Positions 26,388-36,126 of a stretch of DNA of 64,000 bases are shown here, piece after piece. Origin of the DNA: Gordonia insulae (GTDB taxonomy: Bacteria > Actinomycetota > Actinomycetes > Mycobacteriales > Mycobacteriaceae); the NCBI RefSeq assembly GCF_003855095.1, contig NZ_CP033972.1, forward strand, positions 3,410,001-3,474,000, given 5' to 3'. Positions within the stretch are counted from its first letter, which is position 1; the number at the start of each line of letters is the position of its first letter. A program made the position numbers and the translations under genes. The notes under the pieces were generated by a model. That model was given only the letters and a program-made list of their open reading frames with translations. It was not told where the DNA came from and searched no databases.

Positions 26388-27532
26388 CGTTGAGCGACAA
26401 AACCTATGACGTGATCGTCATCGGCCTGGGCGGGATGGGCAGCGCCGCGGCCTATCACCTCGCCCGCCGGGGTCAGCGCGTGCTCGGTCTGGAGAAGTTC
26501 ACCCCGGCACACGACCGCGGCTCGAGTCACGGTGGCTCACGCATCATCCGGCAGTCCTACTTCGAGGACCCGGCCTATGTGCCGCTGCTGCTGCGCTCGT
26601 ACGAACTCTGGCAGGAGCTGGCGGAATCGACCGGCCTGGAGGTCTACCGCACAACCGGTGGATTGTTCGTGGGGCCACCCGACAGCCTGACGGTGGCGGG
26701 CAGTCAACGCGCGGCGCTCGAATGGGATCTGCCGCACGAGATCCTCGAGGCCGCCGACATCCGGCGCCGCTTCCCGAGCTTCGATCCGGCCGATGGCGAG
26801 ATCGCGCTGTACGAGGCGAACGCCGGGTTCGCACGGCCCGAGATGACCGTGCAGGCCCACCTCGATCTGGCCGCCCGCGAGGGCGCCGACCTCCACTTCG
26901 GCGAGGCCGTAACCGACTGGCACGACAGCCCTTCCGGTGTCCGCGTGACGAGCGGCAACGCCGTCTACCACGCCGATCAGCTGGTCATCTGCCCCGGGGC
27001 CTGGGCACCGGAGGTACTGAGCGATCTCGGCATCCCCATCACCATCGAGCGCCAGGTCCTGTATTGGCTCGAACCGGCAGGCGGCACCGCCGCATTCGAC
27101 GACCAGCCGATCTTCATCAGCGAGAACACGGAAGGCCAACAGATCTACGGCTTTCCCGCGATCGACGGGCCCGATGGCGGGGTGAAGGTCGCGTTCTTCC
27201 GCAAGGGCCAGGAGTGCACACCGGACACCATCGACCGGACGGTGCATCCCGACGAGATCGATGCGATGCGGGACCGCGTGACAGAGCTCCTCCCCGACCT
27301 CTCCGGACCCGCCGTGCACACGGCCACCTGCATGTACTCGAACACCCCCGATGAGCACTTCGTGATCAGCCGACCCGCCCACCTCACCAATGTGACTGTC
27401 GCCTGCGGATTCTCGGGGCACGGTTTCAAGTTCGTCCCGGTGGTCGGCGAGGTCCTCGCCGACCTCGCCACCTCCGGGACCACCACCCATCCCATCGCCC
27501 TCTTCGACCCCGCACGGCTGGTGACCACATGA
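26384..27532 (+). CDS. Monomeric sarcosine oxidase / N-methyl-amino-acid oxidase-like
   Basis: About 382 residues. The FAD motif [22 protein letters not shown] is near the start, followed by [22 protein letters not shown], a hallmark of the MSOX/SolA family. [15 protein letters not shown] supplies the Cys that binds FAD covalently. It should demethylate sarcosine or a similar secondary amine to give formaldehyde and peroxide. It overlaps both neighbours by four bases, so the three enzymes are made together. N-methyltryptophan oxidase is an alternative name from sequence alone; the context favours sarcosine. Confidence 0.86.
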   Translation: MTLSDKTYDVIVIGLGGMGSAAAYHLARRGQRVLGLEKFTPAHDRGSSHGGSRIIRQSYFEDPAYVPLLLRSYELWQELAESTGLEVYRTTGGLFVGPPDSLTVAGSQRAALEWDLPHEILEAADIRRRFPSFDPADGEIALYEANAGFARPEMTVQAHLDLAAREGADLHFGEAVTDWHDSPSGVRVTSGNAVYHADQLVICPGAWAPEVLSDLGIPITIERQVLYWLEPAGGTAAFDDQPIFISENTEGQQIYGFPAIDGPDGGVKVAFFRKGQECTPDTIDRTVHPDEIDAMRDRVTELLPDLSGPAVHTATCMYSNTPDEHFVISRPAHLTNVTVACGFSGHGFKFVPVVGEVLADLATSGTTTHPIALFDPARLVTT

Positions 27533-28710
27533 CAACGTTCGACGACTCGTCACCCCTCGACGTCTCGCCACCGGCCCCCGAGGGCTCCCTGGTGCCGACC
27601 CTCGGCGGCCACTACTATTGCGCCCCGGATGTTTTCGTCGGCGAGCAGCAGACCATCTTCGAGACGATGTGGATGTGTGCGGCACGCACCGCCGAGCTCG
27701 CCAGACCAGGCGCGTTCCGCAAGGTCCAGGTGGGCCGGGAGAGCGTTCTGGTGGTCCGCGGCCGCGACGGCGAACTCCGCGCCTTCCTCAACATCTGTCG
27801 CCACCGCGGCGCCATGCTGTGCACGGAGGATTCCGGCGAGGAGCCGCGCGGTCTGCGCTGCCCCTATCACGCGTGGACGTACCGACTGGACGGAAAGCTC
27901 TTCGCCGCACCGAATCTCGGCGCACTCACCGACGAGACCGGCGGTGGGATCGACCGACGCCGATACGGTCTCATCGAGGTCGCCCTGCGTGAATGGCTCG
28001 GCTACGCCTGGGTGTGCCTCGCCGATGAACCGCCGTCGTTCGAGGTCGACGTCATCGGCTCGGTGACCGCTCGACTCGGCGACACCGAAGCCATCGACCG
28101 CTACCGGATCGACGAACTCGCCCTCGGTAAGCGTGTCACCTACGACGTCGCCGCCAACTGGAAGCTCATCGTCGAGAACTTCATGGAGTGCTATCACTGC
28201 GCGACCATCCATCCCGAGCTCACCGAGGTCCTCCCCGAGTTCGCCGGCGGCTTCGCCGCCCAGTACTACGTCGGGCACGGCGCCGAGTTCGCCGAAGGTG
28301 CGCAGGGTTTCACCGTCGACGGCAGCCCCGGACTCACCCCGATCCCCGGGATCACGCCCGAGCAGGATCGTCGCTATTACGCCATCACGGTCCGGCCCAC
28401 GGTGTTCATCAATCTCGTCCCCGATCACGTGATCATCCACCGCATGTATCCGATGGCCGCCGACCGCACCGTCGTCGAGTGCGATTGGCTCTACATGCCG
28501 GATGTGGTCGAACACAAACGCGACGTGGCGCGGTCGGTCGAGTTGTTCCACCGGGTCAATCAGCAGGACTTCGAGGCCTGCGAGCGGACCCAGCCCGCGA
28601 TGGCCTCACGCGCCTACCGGCGTGGTGGGGTCCTCGTGCCGTCGGAGCACCACATCGCCGAGTTCCATCGATGGACGCTGGACAGACTCGCCGGCACGGA
28701 CCGGGCATGA
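27529..28710 (+). CDS. Rieske non-haem iron oxygenase, glycine-betaine demethylase-like
   Basis: About 393 residues. The Rieske [2Fe-2S] ligands are in CRHRGAMLC and CPYHAWTY (CxH...CxxH, residues about 88-110). The catalytic domain has [15 protein letters not shown] with the two His ligands of the mononuclear iron. The overall pattern resembles GbcA-type enzymes that remove the first methyl of glycine betaine to give dimethylglycine, which fits the dimethylglycine and sarcosine enzymes upstream. The partner reductase (GbcB-type) is not next to it, which is unusual. Carnitine or another quaternary amine remains possible. Confidence 0.85.
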   Translation: MTTFDDSSPLDVSPPAPEGSLVPTLGGHYYCAPDVFVGEQQTIFETMWMCAARTAELARPGAFRKVQVGRESVLVVRGRDGELRAFLNICRHRGAMLCTEDSGEEPRGLRCPYHAWTYRLDGKLFAAPNLGALTDETGGGIDRRRYGLIEVALREWLGYAWVCLADEPPSFEVDVIGSVTARLGDTEAIDRYRIDELALGKRVTYDVAANWKLIVENFMECYHCATIHPELTEVLPEFAGGFAAQYYVGHGAEFAEGAQGFTVDGSPGLTPIPGITPEQDRRYYAITVRPTVFINLVPDHVIIHRMYPMAADRTVVECDWLYMPDVVEHKRDVARSVELFHRVNQQDFEACERTQPAMASRAYRRGGVLVPSEHHIAEFHRWTLDRLAGTDRA

Positions 28711-28778
28711 CTGGTCAGCGTGTCGCAGACGGCGGCCATCCGAGATCGATCGGGGCGCCGACTATGCTGGGGCACGCC

Positions 28779-29603
28779 ATGCCCGAACGCGCACACCCGT
28801 CCCAGTCCGGGGACAAGTCTGCCGCCGACAAGTCTGCCGCCGACAAGTCCGTGGCGGCAGTGCAGTCGGTGGACCGGGCGCTCACCGTGCTGGAGATCAT
28901 CGGCAGATCCGGCACCGCCGGCGTCACCGAGATAGCCGCCGAACTCGGCGTGCACAAGTCGACGGTGTCCCGGTTGATCGCCGTCCTCGAGTCACGGGGG
29001 TTCGTCGAACAGCTCTCCGACCGAGGTAAATACCAGCTGGGGTTCTCCATCGTCCGGCTGGCCGGCTCCACCAGCGCCCGCCTCGATCTCGCCAAGGTGA
29101 GCCAGGATGTCTGCGACGACCTCGCCCTGCGCACCGGCGAGACCACCAACCTGGCGATCCTGGACGGTGTGCGCATCATCAACATCGTCGAGGCCATCGG
29201 CCCCGGCGAGATCGCCCTGCGCACCTGGGTGGGCCAGAGTTGTCCGGCACACGCCACCTCGAGCGGCAAGGCCCTGCTCTCCGGACTGACCACCACCGCC
29301 GTCCACGACCTGCTCGGTCGGCGGCTGGAGGTGTTCACTCCGAACACCGTCACCGATGTCGGAACTCTCGACGCTGAGCTCGACCGGACACGACTCAGCG
29401 GATGGGCCAGTGTCCGTGAGGAACTCGAGATCGGGTTGAACGCCGTGGCGTCACCCGTCCGGGACGGCGACGGCCAGGTGGTGGCGGCCCTGAGCGTCTC
29501 CGGGCCGGCCTACCGGCTCGACCCCGACACCTTCGACGACGTCGCCAAGCAGACGACGGCAGCGGCCGCGGAGATCAGTGGACGACTCGGCCACATCGGC
29601 TGA
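28779..29603 (+). CDS. IclR-family regulator of the betaine-type operon
   Basis: About 274 residues. The N-terminal winged helix [20 protein letters not shown]...[17 protein letters not shown] is followed by the IclR effector domain ([36 protein letters not shown]). The N-terminus contains a 15-bp repeat encoding DKSAA twice and a third degenerate copy at 28812-28856. The start is uncertain: ATG at 28779 gives a normal length, ATG at 28707 overlaps the Rieske stop, and 28764 is also in frame. Its operon-end position suggests control of the upstream demethylation genes through the palindrome at 23904. Confidence 0.86.
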   Translation: MPERAHPSQSGDKSAADKSAADKSVAAVQSVDRALTVLEIIGRSGTAGVTEIAAELGVHKSTVSRLIAVLESRGFVEQLSDRGKYQLGFSIVRLAGSTSARLDLAKVSQDVCDDLALRTGETTNLAILDGVRIINIVEAIGPGEIALRTWVGQSCPAHATSSGKALLSGLTTTAVHDLLGRRLEVFTPNTVTDVGTLDAELDRTRLSGWASVREELEIGLNAVASPVRDGDGQVVAALSVSGPAYRLDPDTFDDVAKQTTAAAAEISGRLGHIG

Positions 29604-29668
29604 CGCCGGCCGCAGCACACCCCACGACGTCCACGTCTGGTTGGACCGGTCCGGTTAGGCTCGGTCAG

Positions 29669-30982
29669 GTGAGTGTGCGCGCAGGCATCGTGGTCACGGG
29701 TACCGAGGTCCTGACCGGTCGGGTCACCGACCGCAACGGCCCGTGGGTGTCCGAACAGCTCCTCGACCTGGGGGTCGACGTCGCGCACATCACCATCTGT
29801 GGCGATCGTCCCGACGACCTGAGTGCGCAGCTCCGATTCCTGGCGGAGCAGCGGGTCGACCTGATCGTCACCACCGGCGGCCTCGGGCCCACCGCCGACG
29901 ACCTCACCGTGGCGACGGTCGCCGCGTTCACCGGGCGTGATCTGCATCTGGACGTCGGACTCGAGGCCCGCATCGCCGACATCATCCGGCGTTGGCAGCA
30001 ACGCTCACAGGTGACGTCCGACCCCGAGTCCACCCGCGCCGGCGTTCGCAAGCAGTCGATGGTTCCGGCAGGGGCGCAACCGATTCCACCTACCGGAACC
30101 GCTCCGGGTATCGCCATTCCCGCCGGGTTCGGCGCGGCCGGCGTTGCGGATGGCGTGGCACCACCGGCGATTCTGGTGTTGCCCGGTCCGCCCCGGGAAC
30201 TGCAACTGATGTGGCCCGCCGCGCTGGACACGGATGCGGTGGTCGAGGCGCTGGCCGGCCGCTCGGAGTTCCGGCAGGAGACGATCCGCGCCTACGGACT
30301 GTCCGAGGCCGAGCTCGCGGCCTCGCTCCGCGCCGCAGAACTGTCCGTCGACGGCTTCGCCGACCTCGAGATCACCACCTGCCTACGTGGCGGTGAGGTC
30401 GAGATGGTCACGAGGTTCCCGCTCGGCGCCACACACGCCTACGACGCGCTCGCGGCGGTGATCGCCGACAATCATGGCCGGCAGGTCTTCTCGACCGACG
30501 GCTCGACCATCGACGACCTGCTCGCGGCAGCACTCACGGATCGGCGCATCGCAACCGCGGAGTCGTGCACCGGCGGGATGATCGCGGCACGCCTCACCGA
30601 CCGGCCCGGCTCGTCGGCTTATGTGATGGGCGGCGTGGTGTCCTACTCGAACGCGGCGAAGTCGGCGGTCCTCGACGTACCGGACACACTCATCGCGACT
30701 CACGGCGCGGTGAGTGAGCAGGTCGCCGCGGCAATGGCCGAGGGCGCCGCACGACATCTGGCAGCCGACGTCGCGGTGTCGACCACCGGTGTCGCCGGGC
30801 CCGGCGGCGGCACGGAACTCAAACCGGTCGGCATGGTGTGCTTCGGCGTCGCGGTCGCGGGACGCCCCACGGTGACCCGCACCCGTCGATTCCCGGGTGA
30901 CCGGGCGACGGTGCGTGCGCTGGCCACCACCGCCGCCCTGCACCTCATCGCCGACGTGCTGGGCGACGACACCAGAACATGA
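29669..30982 (+). CDS. cinA: CinA-type nicotinamide-nucleotide amidohydrolase / competence-damage protein
   Basis: About 437 residues with both domains: the N-terminal MoCF-like COG1058 domain ([34 protein letters not shown]) and the C-terminal CinA amidohydrolase domain ([35 protein letters not shown]). The family deamidates nicotinamide mononucleotide and may have an ADP-ribose pyrophosphatase activity. The GTG start has no clear ribosome site and may be leaderless. It lies between the IclR gene and a TetR gene that begins 15 bases after its stop. Confidence 0.92.
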   Translation: MSVRAGIVVTGTEVLTGRVTDRNGPWVSEQLLDLGVDVAHITICGDRPDDLSAQLRFLAEQRVDLIVTTGGLGPTADDLTVATVAAFTGRDLHLDVGLEARIADIIRRWQQRSQVTSDPESTRAGVRKQSMVPAGAQPIPPTGTAPGIAIPAGFGAAGVADGVAPPAILVLPGPPRELQLMWPAALDTDAVVEALAGRSEFRQETIRAYGLSEAELAASLRAAELSVDGFADLEITTCLRGGEVEMVTRFPLGATHAYDALAAVIADNHGRQVFSTDGSTIDDLLAAALTDRRIATAESCTGGMIAARLTDRPGSSAYVMGGVVSYSNAAKSAVLDVPDTLIATHGAVSEQVAAAMAEGAARHLAADVAVSTTGVAGPGGGTELKPVGMVCFGVAVAGRPTVTRTRRFPGDRATVRALATTAALHLIADVLGDDTRT

Positions 30983-30997
30983 GGCATCATCATCTTC

Positions 30998-31657
30998 GTG
31001 GTGGTGAGCAAGGGCAATCAGTCGGCGACGACCAGACAGCTGCTGCTCGAGACCGCCGAGCGCCTCTTTGCCCTGCACGGGATCGCCGCGGTCTCCAACC
31101 GTCAGATCAGCAGGGCCGCCGGGCAGGGCAACAACTACGCGGTCGGGCATCACTTCGGTGACAAGGTCGGCCTCATCCGGGCGATCCTCGAATCGCACAA
31201 CTCGCGCATCGACGAGATCCGTGCCCGCGTGCTCGCCGAGATCGGATACATCGCGGGCGTGCGGGAATGGATCGACTGCCTGATCCGCCCCGAGATCGAG
31301 CATCTGGCCGCACTGGACGGTCCGTCGTACTACGCGCGGTTCTGCGCCCATCTCGCCGCCGACCCCGAGATCGGCTATCTGTTGTATGACTCGGTGGCCG
31401 TGTCGCAATCGCTCACCGAAGTCCTCACCGGGTTCTATCGGGTGCTTCCGGCGATGCCGAAGCCCGTCATGGACACCCGGCTGACCATGAGCCAGCACAT
31501 GGTCATCCACGCCATGGCCGACGTCGAGCGCACGATGGACGGTCCCGGTGCCGCACAATCCGTGGCCGCGCATTCCTGGTCACAACACTGCGACATGATC
31601 GTCGACGCGACGGTAGGGCTCTGGCTCGCGCCGAACACCAGTCGGGATGTCCGTTAA
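30998..31657 (+). CDS. TetR-family transcriptional regulator
   Basis: About 219 residues with an N-terminal HTH: TRQLLLETAERLFALHG, VSNRQISRAAGQGN and the AVGHHFGDKVGLIRAIL recognition and linker helices. The C-terminal ligand domain is divergent and gives no clue to the effector. Three GTG codons (30998, 31001, 31004) could serve as start. It sits 15 bp after cinA and about 360 bp before the cholesterol oxidase gene; a perfect 16-bp palindrome in that gap is a candidate binding site. Confidence 0.87.
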   Translation: MVVSKGNQSATTRQLLLETAERLFALHGIAAVSNRQISRAAGQGNNYAVGHHFGDKVGLIRAILESHNSRIDEIRARVLAEIGYIAGVREWIDCLIRPEIEHLAALDGPSYYARFCAHLAADPEIGYLLYDSVAVSQSLTEVLTGFYRVLPAMPKPVMDTRLTMSQHMVIHAMADVERTMDGPGAAQSVAAHSWSQHCDMIVDATVGLWLAPNTSRDVR

Positions 31658-31668
31658 GTCAGCTGCAA

Positions 31669-31687
31669 GGCCTTTGGCCGACTTTTT
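31669..31687 (+). terminator. Weak hairpin plus T-run after the TetR gene
   Basis: GGCC, TTT, GGCC form a short stem-loop followed closely by five T residues (31683-31687). The stem is only four base pairs, so this is a weak intrinsic-terminator candidate. Confidence 0.35.
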
Positions 31688-31728
31688 CGTGAGCTGCCTC
31701 ACATAACCTCGAAGAGTCCTTCCATCTC

Positions 31729-31744
31729 TCAGTCATATGACTGA
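31729..31744. promoter_or_regulatory. Perfect 16-bp palindrome upstream of cholesterol oxidase
   Basis: TCAGTCATATGACTGA is a perfect palindrome, 72 bp after the TetR stop and about 275 bp before the oxidase start. The 361-bp stretch from 31658 to 32018 has no convincing gene; apart from this palindrome and the weak hairpin at 31669 I see nothing specific in it. Confidence 0.5.
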
Positions 31745-32018
31745 TGATGTCTGGGTTACTGCTGCCTGTCGGTCACGAAGGGGAGGATGGCTCGACAGAG
31801 CGGGGACTGTGACCGGCCGTCGGGGTGATCGCTCCGACCGGTCGGGCGCGCCCTCATGTCGGGGCGTGCGACCCGTCCCTCGCCCGGTCACCGTCGCCAT
31901 CGCCCGTTCATCACCTGTCGGTGACGCAGTCGCACAACCTCATCCGTGCCCGGACAGCCCGTTCTCGGTCCGACGGAGATCCGCAAGCACTGACGCCATG
32001 CGACAAGGAGATTCGACC

Positions 32019-33599
32019 GTGCCCTTGACCCGACGTTCATTCCTCACCGGCGCCGCCGTGACCGGGGCCCTCGCCCTGACCCCGGCGACCGCGGGGGCCG
32101 CACCCGCGGGACGGCGCGTACGGACCACCCGGGAAGAGCACCGCGTGATCGTCGTCGGTTCCGGTTTCGGCGGCGGGGTCACCGCGTTACGGCTGACCCG
32201 GGCCGGTGTTCCGGTCCTGCTTCTCGAGCGTGGAAAGCGTTGGCGCACCGGCCCAAACGCCGAGACGTTCCCGCGCGCCAGCTCCCCGGACAAGCGGATC
32301 GTGTGGCACAAGTCCGTCGGCCAGATCATCGGGCGCCCGCTGGAGGTCGAACCCTACGTCGGCCTGGTCGATGCGGTCGTGGGTGACAACATCACGGCGC
32401 TCGCACCTGCCGGCCTGGGTGGCGGATCCCTGGTCTACCAGGGGATGACGCTGCAGCCCGCCGAGGCCGTGTTCAACGAGTTCCTGCCCGAACAGCTGGA
32501 CTGGCAGACCATGAACCGGGTTCACTACCCCCGGGTCGCACGCATGCTGCAGATCCGGACCGCACCCGACGCGCTCATCGCCAGTAAGAACTATCTGGCG
32601 GCCCGGGTCTTCGCCGCCAACGCCCGACGCGCCGGTCTCCCCGTCTCCAAGATCCCGATGCCCATCGACTGGAACTACGCACTCGCCGAACTCCAGGGCC
32701 GGATGAAGCCGTCCTACACCAATGGGGACGGCGCAATGGGCGTGAACAACGGCGGCAAACACAGCGTCGACGTCACCTACATCAAGGCGGCGGAGGCCAC
32801 CGGACGGTTGACCGTGGAGACGATGCACGAGGTCATCGACGTCGCACGAACCGCGGACGGCAAGTGGCGCCTGCACGTCGACCGAACCGACCTGACCGGC
32901 AAGGTCCTCGAGCGCAAGATCCTGACCACACCGACGTTGGTCATGTCCGCCGGCAGTGTGCACACCACCCGACTCCTGGTCCGCGCCGCCGCGACCGGTG
33001 CCATCCCCGACCTGCCGGACGCGATCGGACACGGGTGGGGAACCAACGCCGACCGGATCTACGTGTGGAACAGCCCCGACGACGACTTCGGCTCCCCACA
33101 GGGCGGACCGGTCATCTACGGCAGCCTCAACTGGAAGAATCCGGCAACGGCCCACACCGTCATCCAGGCATCGATCCCCCCGTTGTCCGTCGACCCGAAC
33201 AGCACGATGATGGTCGGCTACGGCGTCAGCAAGGACCGCGGACGATTCAGTTACGACTCGGGCCGCGGTGACGCGGTGCTGCACTGGCCGAAGAACGGCG
33301 ACGCCGCCATCCAGTGGAAGCACATCCACCGCACCGCATCTCGTATCGCCGGACCGTCCGGACGGCTCATCGACACCAACGCCGCGCTCAACACCACATG
33401 GCACAGCCTCGGTGGCGCCTGCATGGGCACGGTGTGCGACCTCGACGGGCGAGTCCACGGCCAGCGCGGCCTCTACGTCATCGACGGCGCATTGCTCCCC
33501 GGCAACACCGCCGCCTGCAATCCGTCGATGACCATCGCCGCCGTCGCCGAACGCGCGCTCGACAACATCGTCGCCTCCGACGTCGGACGGATCATCTGA
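32019..33599 (+). CDS. Secreted cholesterol oxidase, GMC type
   Basis: About 526 residues. The N-terminus PLTRRSFLTGAAVTGALAL is a twin-arginine signal with an alanine-rich cleavage region, so the folded flavoprotein is exported. FAD motif RVIVVGSGFGGGVTALRL, then GLGGGSLVYQGMTLQP, THWHSLGGACMG-type text (NTTWHSLGGACMG, catalytic His) and LLPGNTAACNPSMTIAAVAER (catalytic Asn). This matches class I, non-covalent FAD cholesterol oxidases, which convert cholesterol to cholest-4-en-3-one. The GTG start is chosen because AAGGAG lies nine bases upstream. Gordonia and Rhodococcus commonly secrete this enzyme for sterol use. Confidence 0.92.
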   Translation: MPLTRRSFLTGAAVTGALALTPATAGAAPAGRRVRTTREEHRVIVVGSGFGGGVTALRLTRAGVPVLLLERGKRWRTGPNAETFPRASSPDKRIVWHKSVGQIIGRPLEVEPYVGLVDAVVGDNITALAPAGLGGGSLVYQGMTLQPAEAVFNEFLPEQLDWQTMNRVHYPRVARMLQIRTAPDALIASKNYLAARVFAANARRAGLPVSKIPMPIDWNYALAELQGRMKPSYTNGDGAMGVNNGGKHSVDVTYIKAAEATGRLTVETMHEVIDVARTADGKWRLHVDRTDLTGKVLERKILTTPTLVMSAGSVHTTRLLVRAAATGAIPDLPDAIGHGWGTNADRIYVWNSPDDDFGSPQGGPVIYGSLNWKNPATAHTVIQASIPPLSVDPNSTMMVGYGVSKDRGRFSYDSGRGDAVLHWPKNGDAAIQWKHIHRTASRIAGPSGRLIDTNAALNTTWHSLGGACMGTVCDLDGRVHGQRGLYVIDGALLPGNTAACNPSMTIAAVAERALDNIVASDVGRII

Positions 33600-33637
33600 T
33601 CGCGAAGACCTGTGTACGGTCGGCAGTTCGGGAGGGG

Positions 33638-33688
33638 GAACGGCGGGGCGGTGAGAACGGCGGGGCGGTGAGAACGGCGGGGCGGTGA
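33638..33688 (+). repeat. Three tandem 17-bp repeats
   Basis: The unit GAACGGCGGGGCGGTGA occurs three times without gaps between the cholesterol oxidase stop and the helR control region. It has no coding meaning. It could be a small variable-number repeat, or spacing or binding DNA upstream of the helR promoter. Confidence 0.8.
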
Positions 33689-33741
33689 GAAATCACGGGG
33701 GAAGCGGACAGTCCCCTCGCTCTTCTAACGTATAGCGCAGA

Positions 33742-33764
33742 GGGGGCCTTGCGGCAAGGCCCCC
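33742..33764. promoter_or_regulatory. Rifamycin-associated-element-like palindrome before helR
   Basis: GGGGGCCTTG (33742-33751) and its exact reverse complement CAAGGCCCCC (33755-33764) flank CGG. The core CTTGCGGCAAG matches the rifamycin-associated element described upstream of rifamycin-inactivating and resistance genes in actinomycetes, as I recall its consensus. A TATAGC hexamer lies just upstream (33731-33736). No T-run follows, which argues against an intrinsic terminator. Confidence 0.75.
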
Positions 33765-33815
33765 GGTGGGGTGCAGGATTGGGTCCTCGTCCGCGACAGA
33801 TCGGAGTCCCCATAC

Positions 33816-36029
33816 ATGCGCAGCTCGACGACCAGCGCGTTCAATCTCCCCGAGAGTCGTGCGTTCAAAGACGCTCTTGCGCTGATCGATGCCGACGAGG
33901 ACCACTTCGCGTTGATCGCGGAGAGCCTCGAACTGTCTGTCGACGGGTTGACCCGACGGTTGGAGTCACTCCGCAAGTCGCCCGGCGGCAAGGGACGTCA
34001 GGCCGCGGACCGCGATCTCGAGATCCATCAGGTCACCGCCCGCCTGCGCACCCTGCGACGATTCAGTCTGGACCTGTGCCTCGGCCGGGTCGTGTTCGAC
34101 GACGGCCAGGAGACCCTGTACATCGGCCGGATCGGTCTGACCGATGCCGCCGGCCGGACTCTGCTGGTGGACTGGCGTACGCCCGCCGCGGAGCCGTTCT
34201 TCGCGGCCACGCCGGCCAATCCACTGGGGGTGGCGAGCCGACGCCGGTATCGCTGGACCCACGGCCGGATCACCGACTACTGGGACGAGGTGTTCACCGC
34301 CGATGCCGTGGACGGTCACGTCTCGCTCGACGACGAATCCGCGTTCATCGCGAGTCTCGGCGCCAGCCGTTCACCCAGGATGCGCGACGTCCTGGGCACC
34401 ATCGCGTCCGATCAGGACGCGATCATCCGCGCGGGCTCGCGGGGTGCGCTGGTCGTCGACGGCGGCCCGGGCACCGGCAAGACGGTCGTCGCCCTGCACC
34501 GGGCCGCGTACCTCATCTACGCCGATCCGCGGCTGAGTGGCAACCGGGGCGGTGTCCTGGTGGTCGGGCCCCACGAGCCGTACCTCGCCTATGTCGCCGA
34601 CGTGCTCCCCAGTCTCGGCGAGGAGAGTGTGCAGACCTGCACCCTGCGCGACCTGGTGGCCGAAGGCCGTGCGGCCGGGGTCGAGGCCGACCCGCGGGTC
34701 GCCGATCTGAAGTCGACGACCCAACTCGTGTCGGCGATCGAGACCGCGGTGAAGTGGTACGAGGAACCGCCACGCACGGATCTGACGGTCGAGACCCATT
34801 GGGACGAGGTACGGCTCACGGTCGCGGATTGGGCGCGCGCCTTCGATGTGCCCGAGCCGGGTACGCCGCACAACGAGGGACGTGACCAGATCTGGGCGGA
34901 ACTGGTGCGGATCATCCGCGACAAGCACCACGACGACGTGCCGGTCGACCTGCTGCGGAAATCGTTGGCGCGCAACGAACAGCTGACCAAGGCCGTCAAC
35001 CGGGCGTGGCCTGTCCTCGAACCAACCGACGTGATCGCCGACCTCTGGTCGGTGCCCGCGTTCCTGAGGATGTGCGCGCCCTGGCTCAGCGCCGACGAGA
35101 TCGCGCTCATGCAGCGCGAGGACCCGTACGGATGGACCGTGTCCGACCTGCCGCTGCTGGATGCGGCGCGGCAGCGTATCGGCGACCCCGCGGCGTCGCG
35201 GCACCGCCGTCAGCGGGAGGAGGTTCTCCGCTCCGAGCGGGCGCGCATGGATCAGGTGGTCGACGATCTCCTCGACGCGCACACCTACGACGACGGTGAA
35301 GGGTTGACGACGATGTTGCGCGGTCAGGACCTGCGCGACTCGTTGGTCGACCAGTCGGCGGCACCGGCACTCGACGCCGACGCCCTCGCCGGGCCGTTCG
35401 CCCACATCATCGTCGACGAGGCCCAGGAGCTGACCGATGCCGAATGGCAGATGCTGTTGAGCCGCTGCCCGTCCCGCAGTTTCACCGTCGTCGGAGATCG
35501 GGCCCAGGCCCGGAACGGGTTCACCGAGTCCTGGACGGAGCGCCTGGAACGCACCGGATTCCGCAGCGTGACGATGGCGTCACTGAGCATCAACTACCGG
35601 ACCCCCGAAGAGATCATGACCGAGGCGGAGCCGGTCATCCGGGCGGCGCTGCCGGACGCCAACGTCCCGACATCCATCCGCAGCAGCGGTCTCCCGGTGA
35701 TCCACGGCCCGGTATCGGACCGGGACACGATCCTCGCGGACTGGGCCGCCACCCATGCCGAGGGAACCGCCTGCGTGATCGGCGACCCCACCTTCGACGC
35801 GACGTCGGGTACCGGCAACATCGCGACCGGCCCGCAACGATTCGACGTCCGATCGCTGAGCCCGGAGCATGCGAAGGGGCTGGAGTTCGACCTCGTCATC
35901 CTGGTCGATCCCGCGGAGTTCGGCACCGGCGTCCGCGGTGCCGTCGACCGATATGTGGCGATGACCCGGGCGACCCTGCAATTGGTGGTCCTGACCACAC
36001 CCGATCAGGCTCCCGAGCTTTCTCGCTGA
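33816..36029 (+). CDS. helR: HelR-type RNA polymerase motor ATPase (UvrD/HelD-like)
   Basis: About 737 residues. The Walker A loop VVDGGPGTGKTVVALHRA is near residue 213, the Walker B-like HIIVDEAQELTDAEWQML near 530, and C-terminal helicase motifs include SLSINYRTPEEIM and a GLEFDLVILVDP segment. The N-terminal region has the coiled HelD arm. HelR proteins bind RNA polymerase, displace rifamycins and recycle stalled enzyme; helR genes in Streptomyces and Mycobacterium abscessus confer rifamycin tolerance. The RAE-like palindrome 50 bp upstream supports this identity over HelD or UvrD. ATG at 33816 has GGAG nine bases upstream; GTG at 33771 is an alternative. Confidence 0.88.
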   Translation: MRSSTTSAFNLPESRAFKDALALIDADEDHFALIAESLELSVDGLTRRLESLRKSPGGKGRQAADRDLEIHQVTARLRTLRRFSLDLCLGRVVFDDGQETLYIGRIGLTDAAGRTLLVDWRTPAAEPFFAATPANPLGVASRRRYRWTHGRITDYWDEVFTADAVDGHVSLDDESAFIASLGASRSPRMRDVLGTIASDQDAIIRAGSRGALVVDGGPGTGKTVVALHRAAYLIYADPRLSGNRGGVLVVGPHEPYLAYVADVLPSLGEESVQTCTLRDLVAEGRAAGVEADPRVADLKSTTQLVSAIETAVKWYEEPPRTDLTVETHWDEVRLTVADWARAFDVPEPGTPHNEGRDQIWAELVRIIRDKHHDDVPVDLLRKSLARNEQLTKAVNRAWPVLEPTDVIADLWSVPAFLRMCAPWLSADEIALMQREDPYGWTVSDLPLLDAARQRIGDPAASRHRRQREEVLRSERARMDQVVDDLLDAHTYDDGEGLTTMLRGQDLRDSLVDQSAAPALDADALAGPFAHIIVDEAQELTDAEWQMLLSRCPSRSFTVVGDRAQARNGFTESWTERLERTGFRSVTMASLSINYRTPEEIMTEAEPVIRAALPDANVPTSIRSSGLPVIHGPVSDRDTILADWAATHAEGTACVIGDPTFDATSGTGNIATGPQRFDVRSLSPEHAKGLEFDLVILVDPAEFGTGVRGAVDRYVAMTRATLQLVVLTTPDQAPELSR

Positions 36030-36126
36030 TCCACTCATCCGCCCGTCCGACGTCTCCGAATACCTGCCGACGCGCCCGGCGGGGCGTGAGCATGCCGTGG
36101 CCCGGGCCGGAGGAGTTGATCTGCAG

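Noticed and set aside
31737..32018. N-terminal extension of cholesterol oxidase from 31737
   Set aside because: The added residues are Arg/Ser/Pro-rich with no motif and would bury the twin-arginine signal; AAGGAG before GTG at 32019 fixes the start.
32187..33458. Minus-strand frame opposite cholesterol oxidase
   Set aside because: Shadow of a strongly supported gene.
33638..33688. CRISPR-like repeat array
   Set aside because: Repeats are directly adjacent with no spacers, and no cas gene is present.
33742..33764. Intrinsic terminator of the cholesterol oxidase gene
   Set aside because: No T-run follows, and the core matches a rifamycin-associated element next to helR, so a regulatory role is the better reading.
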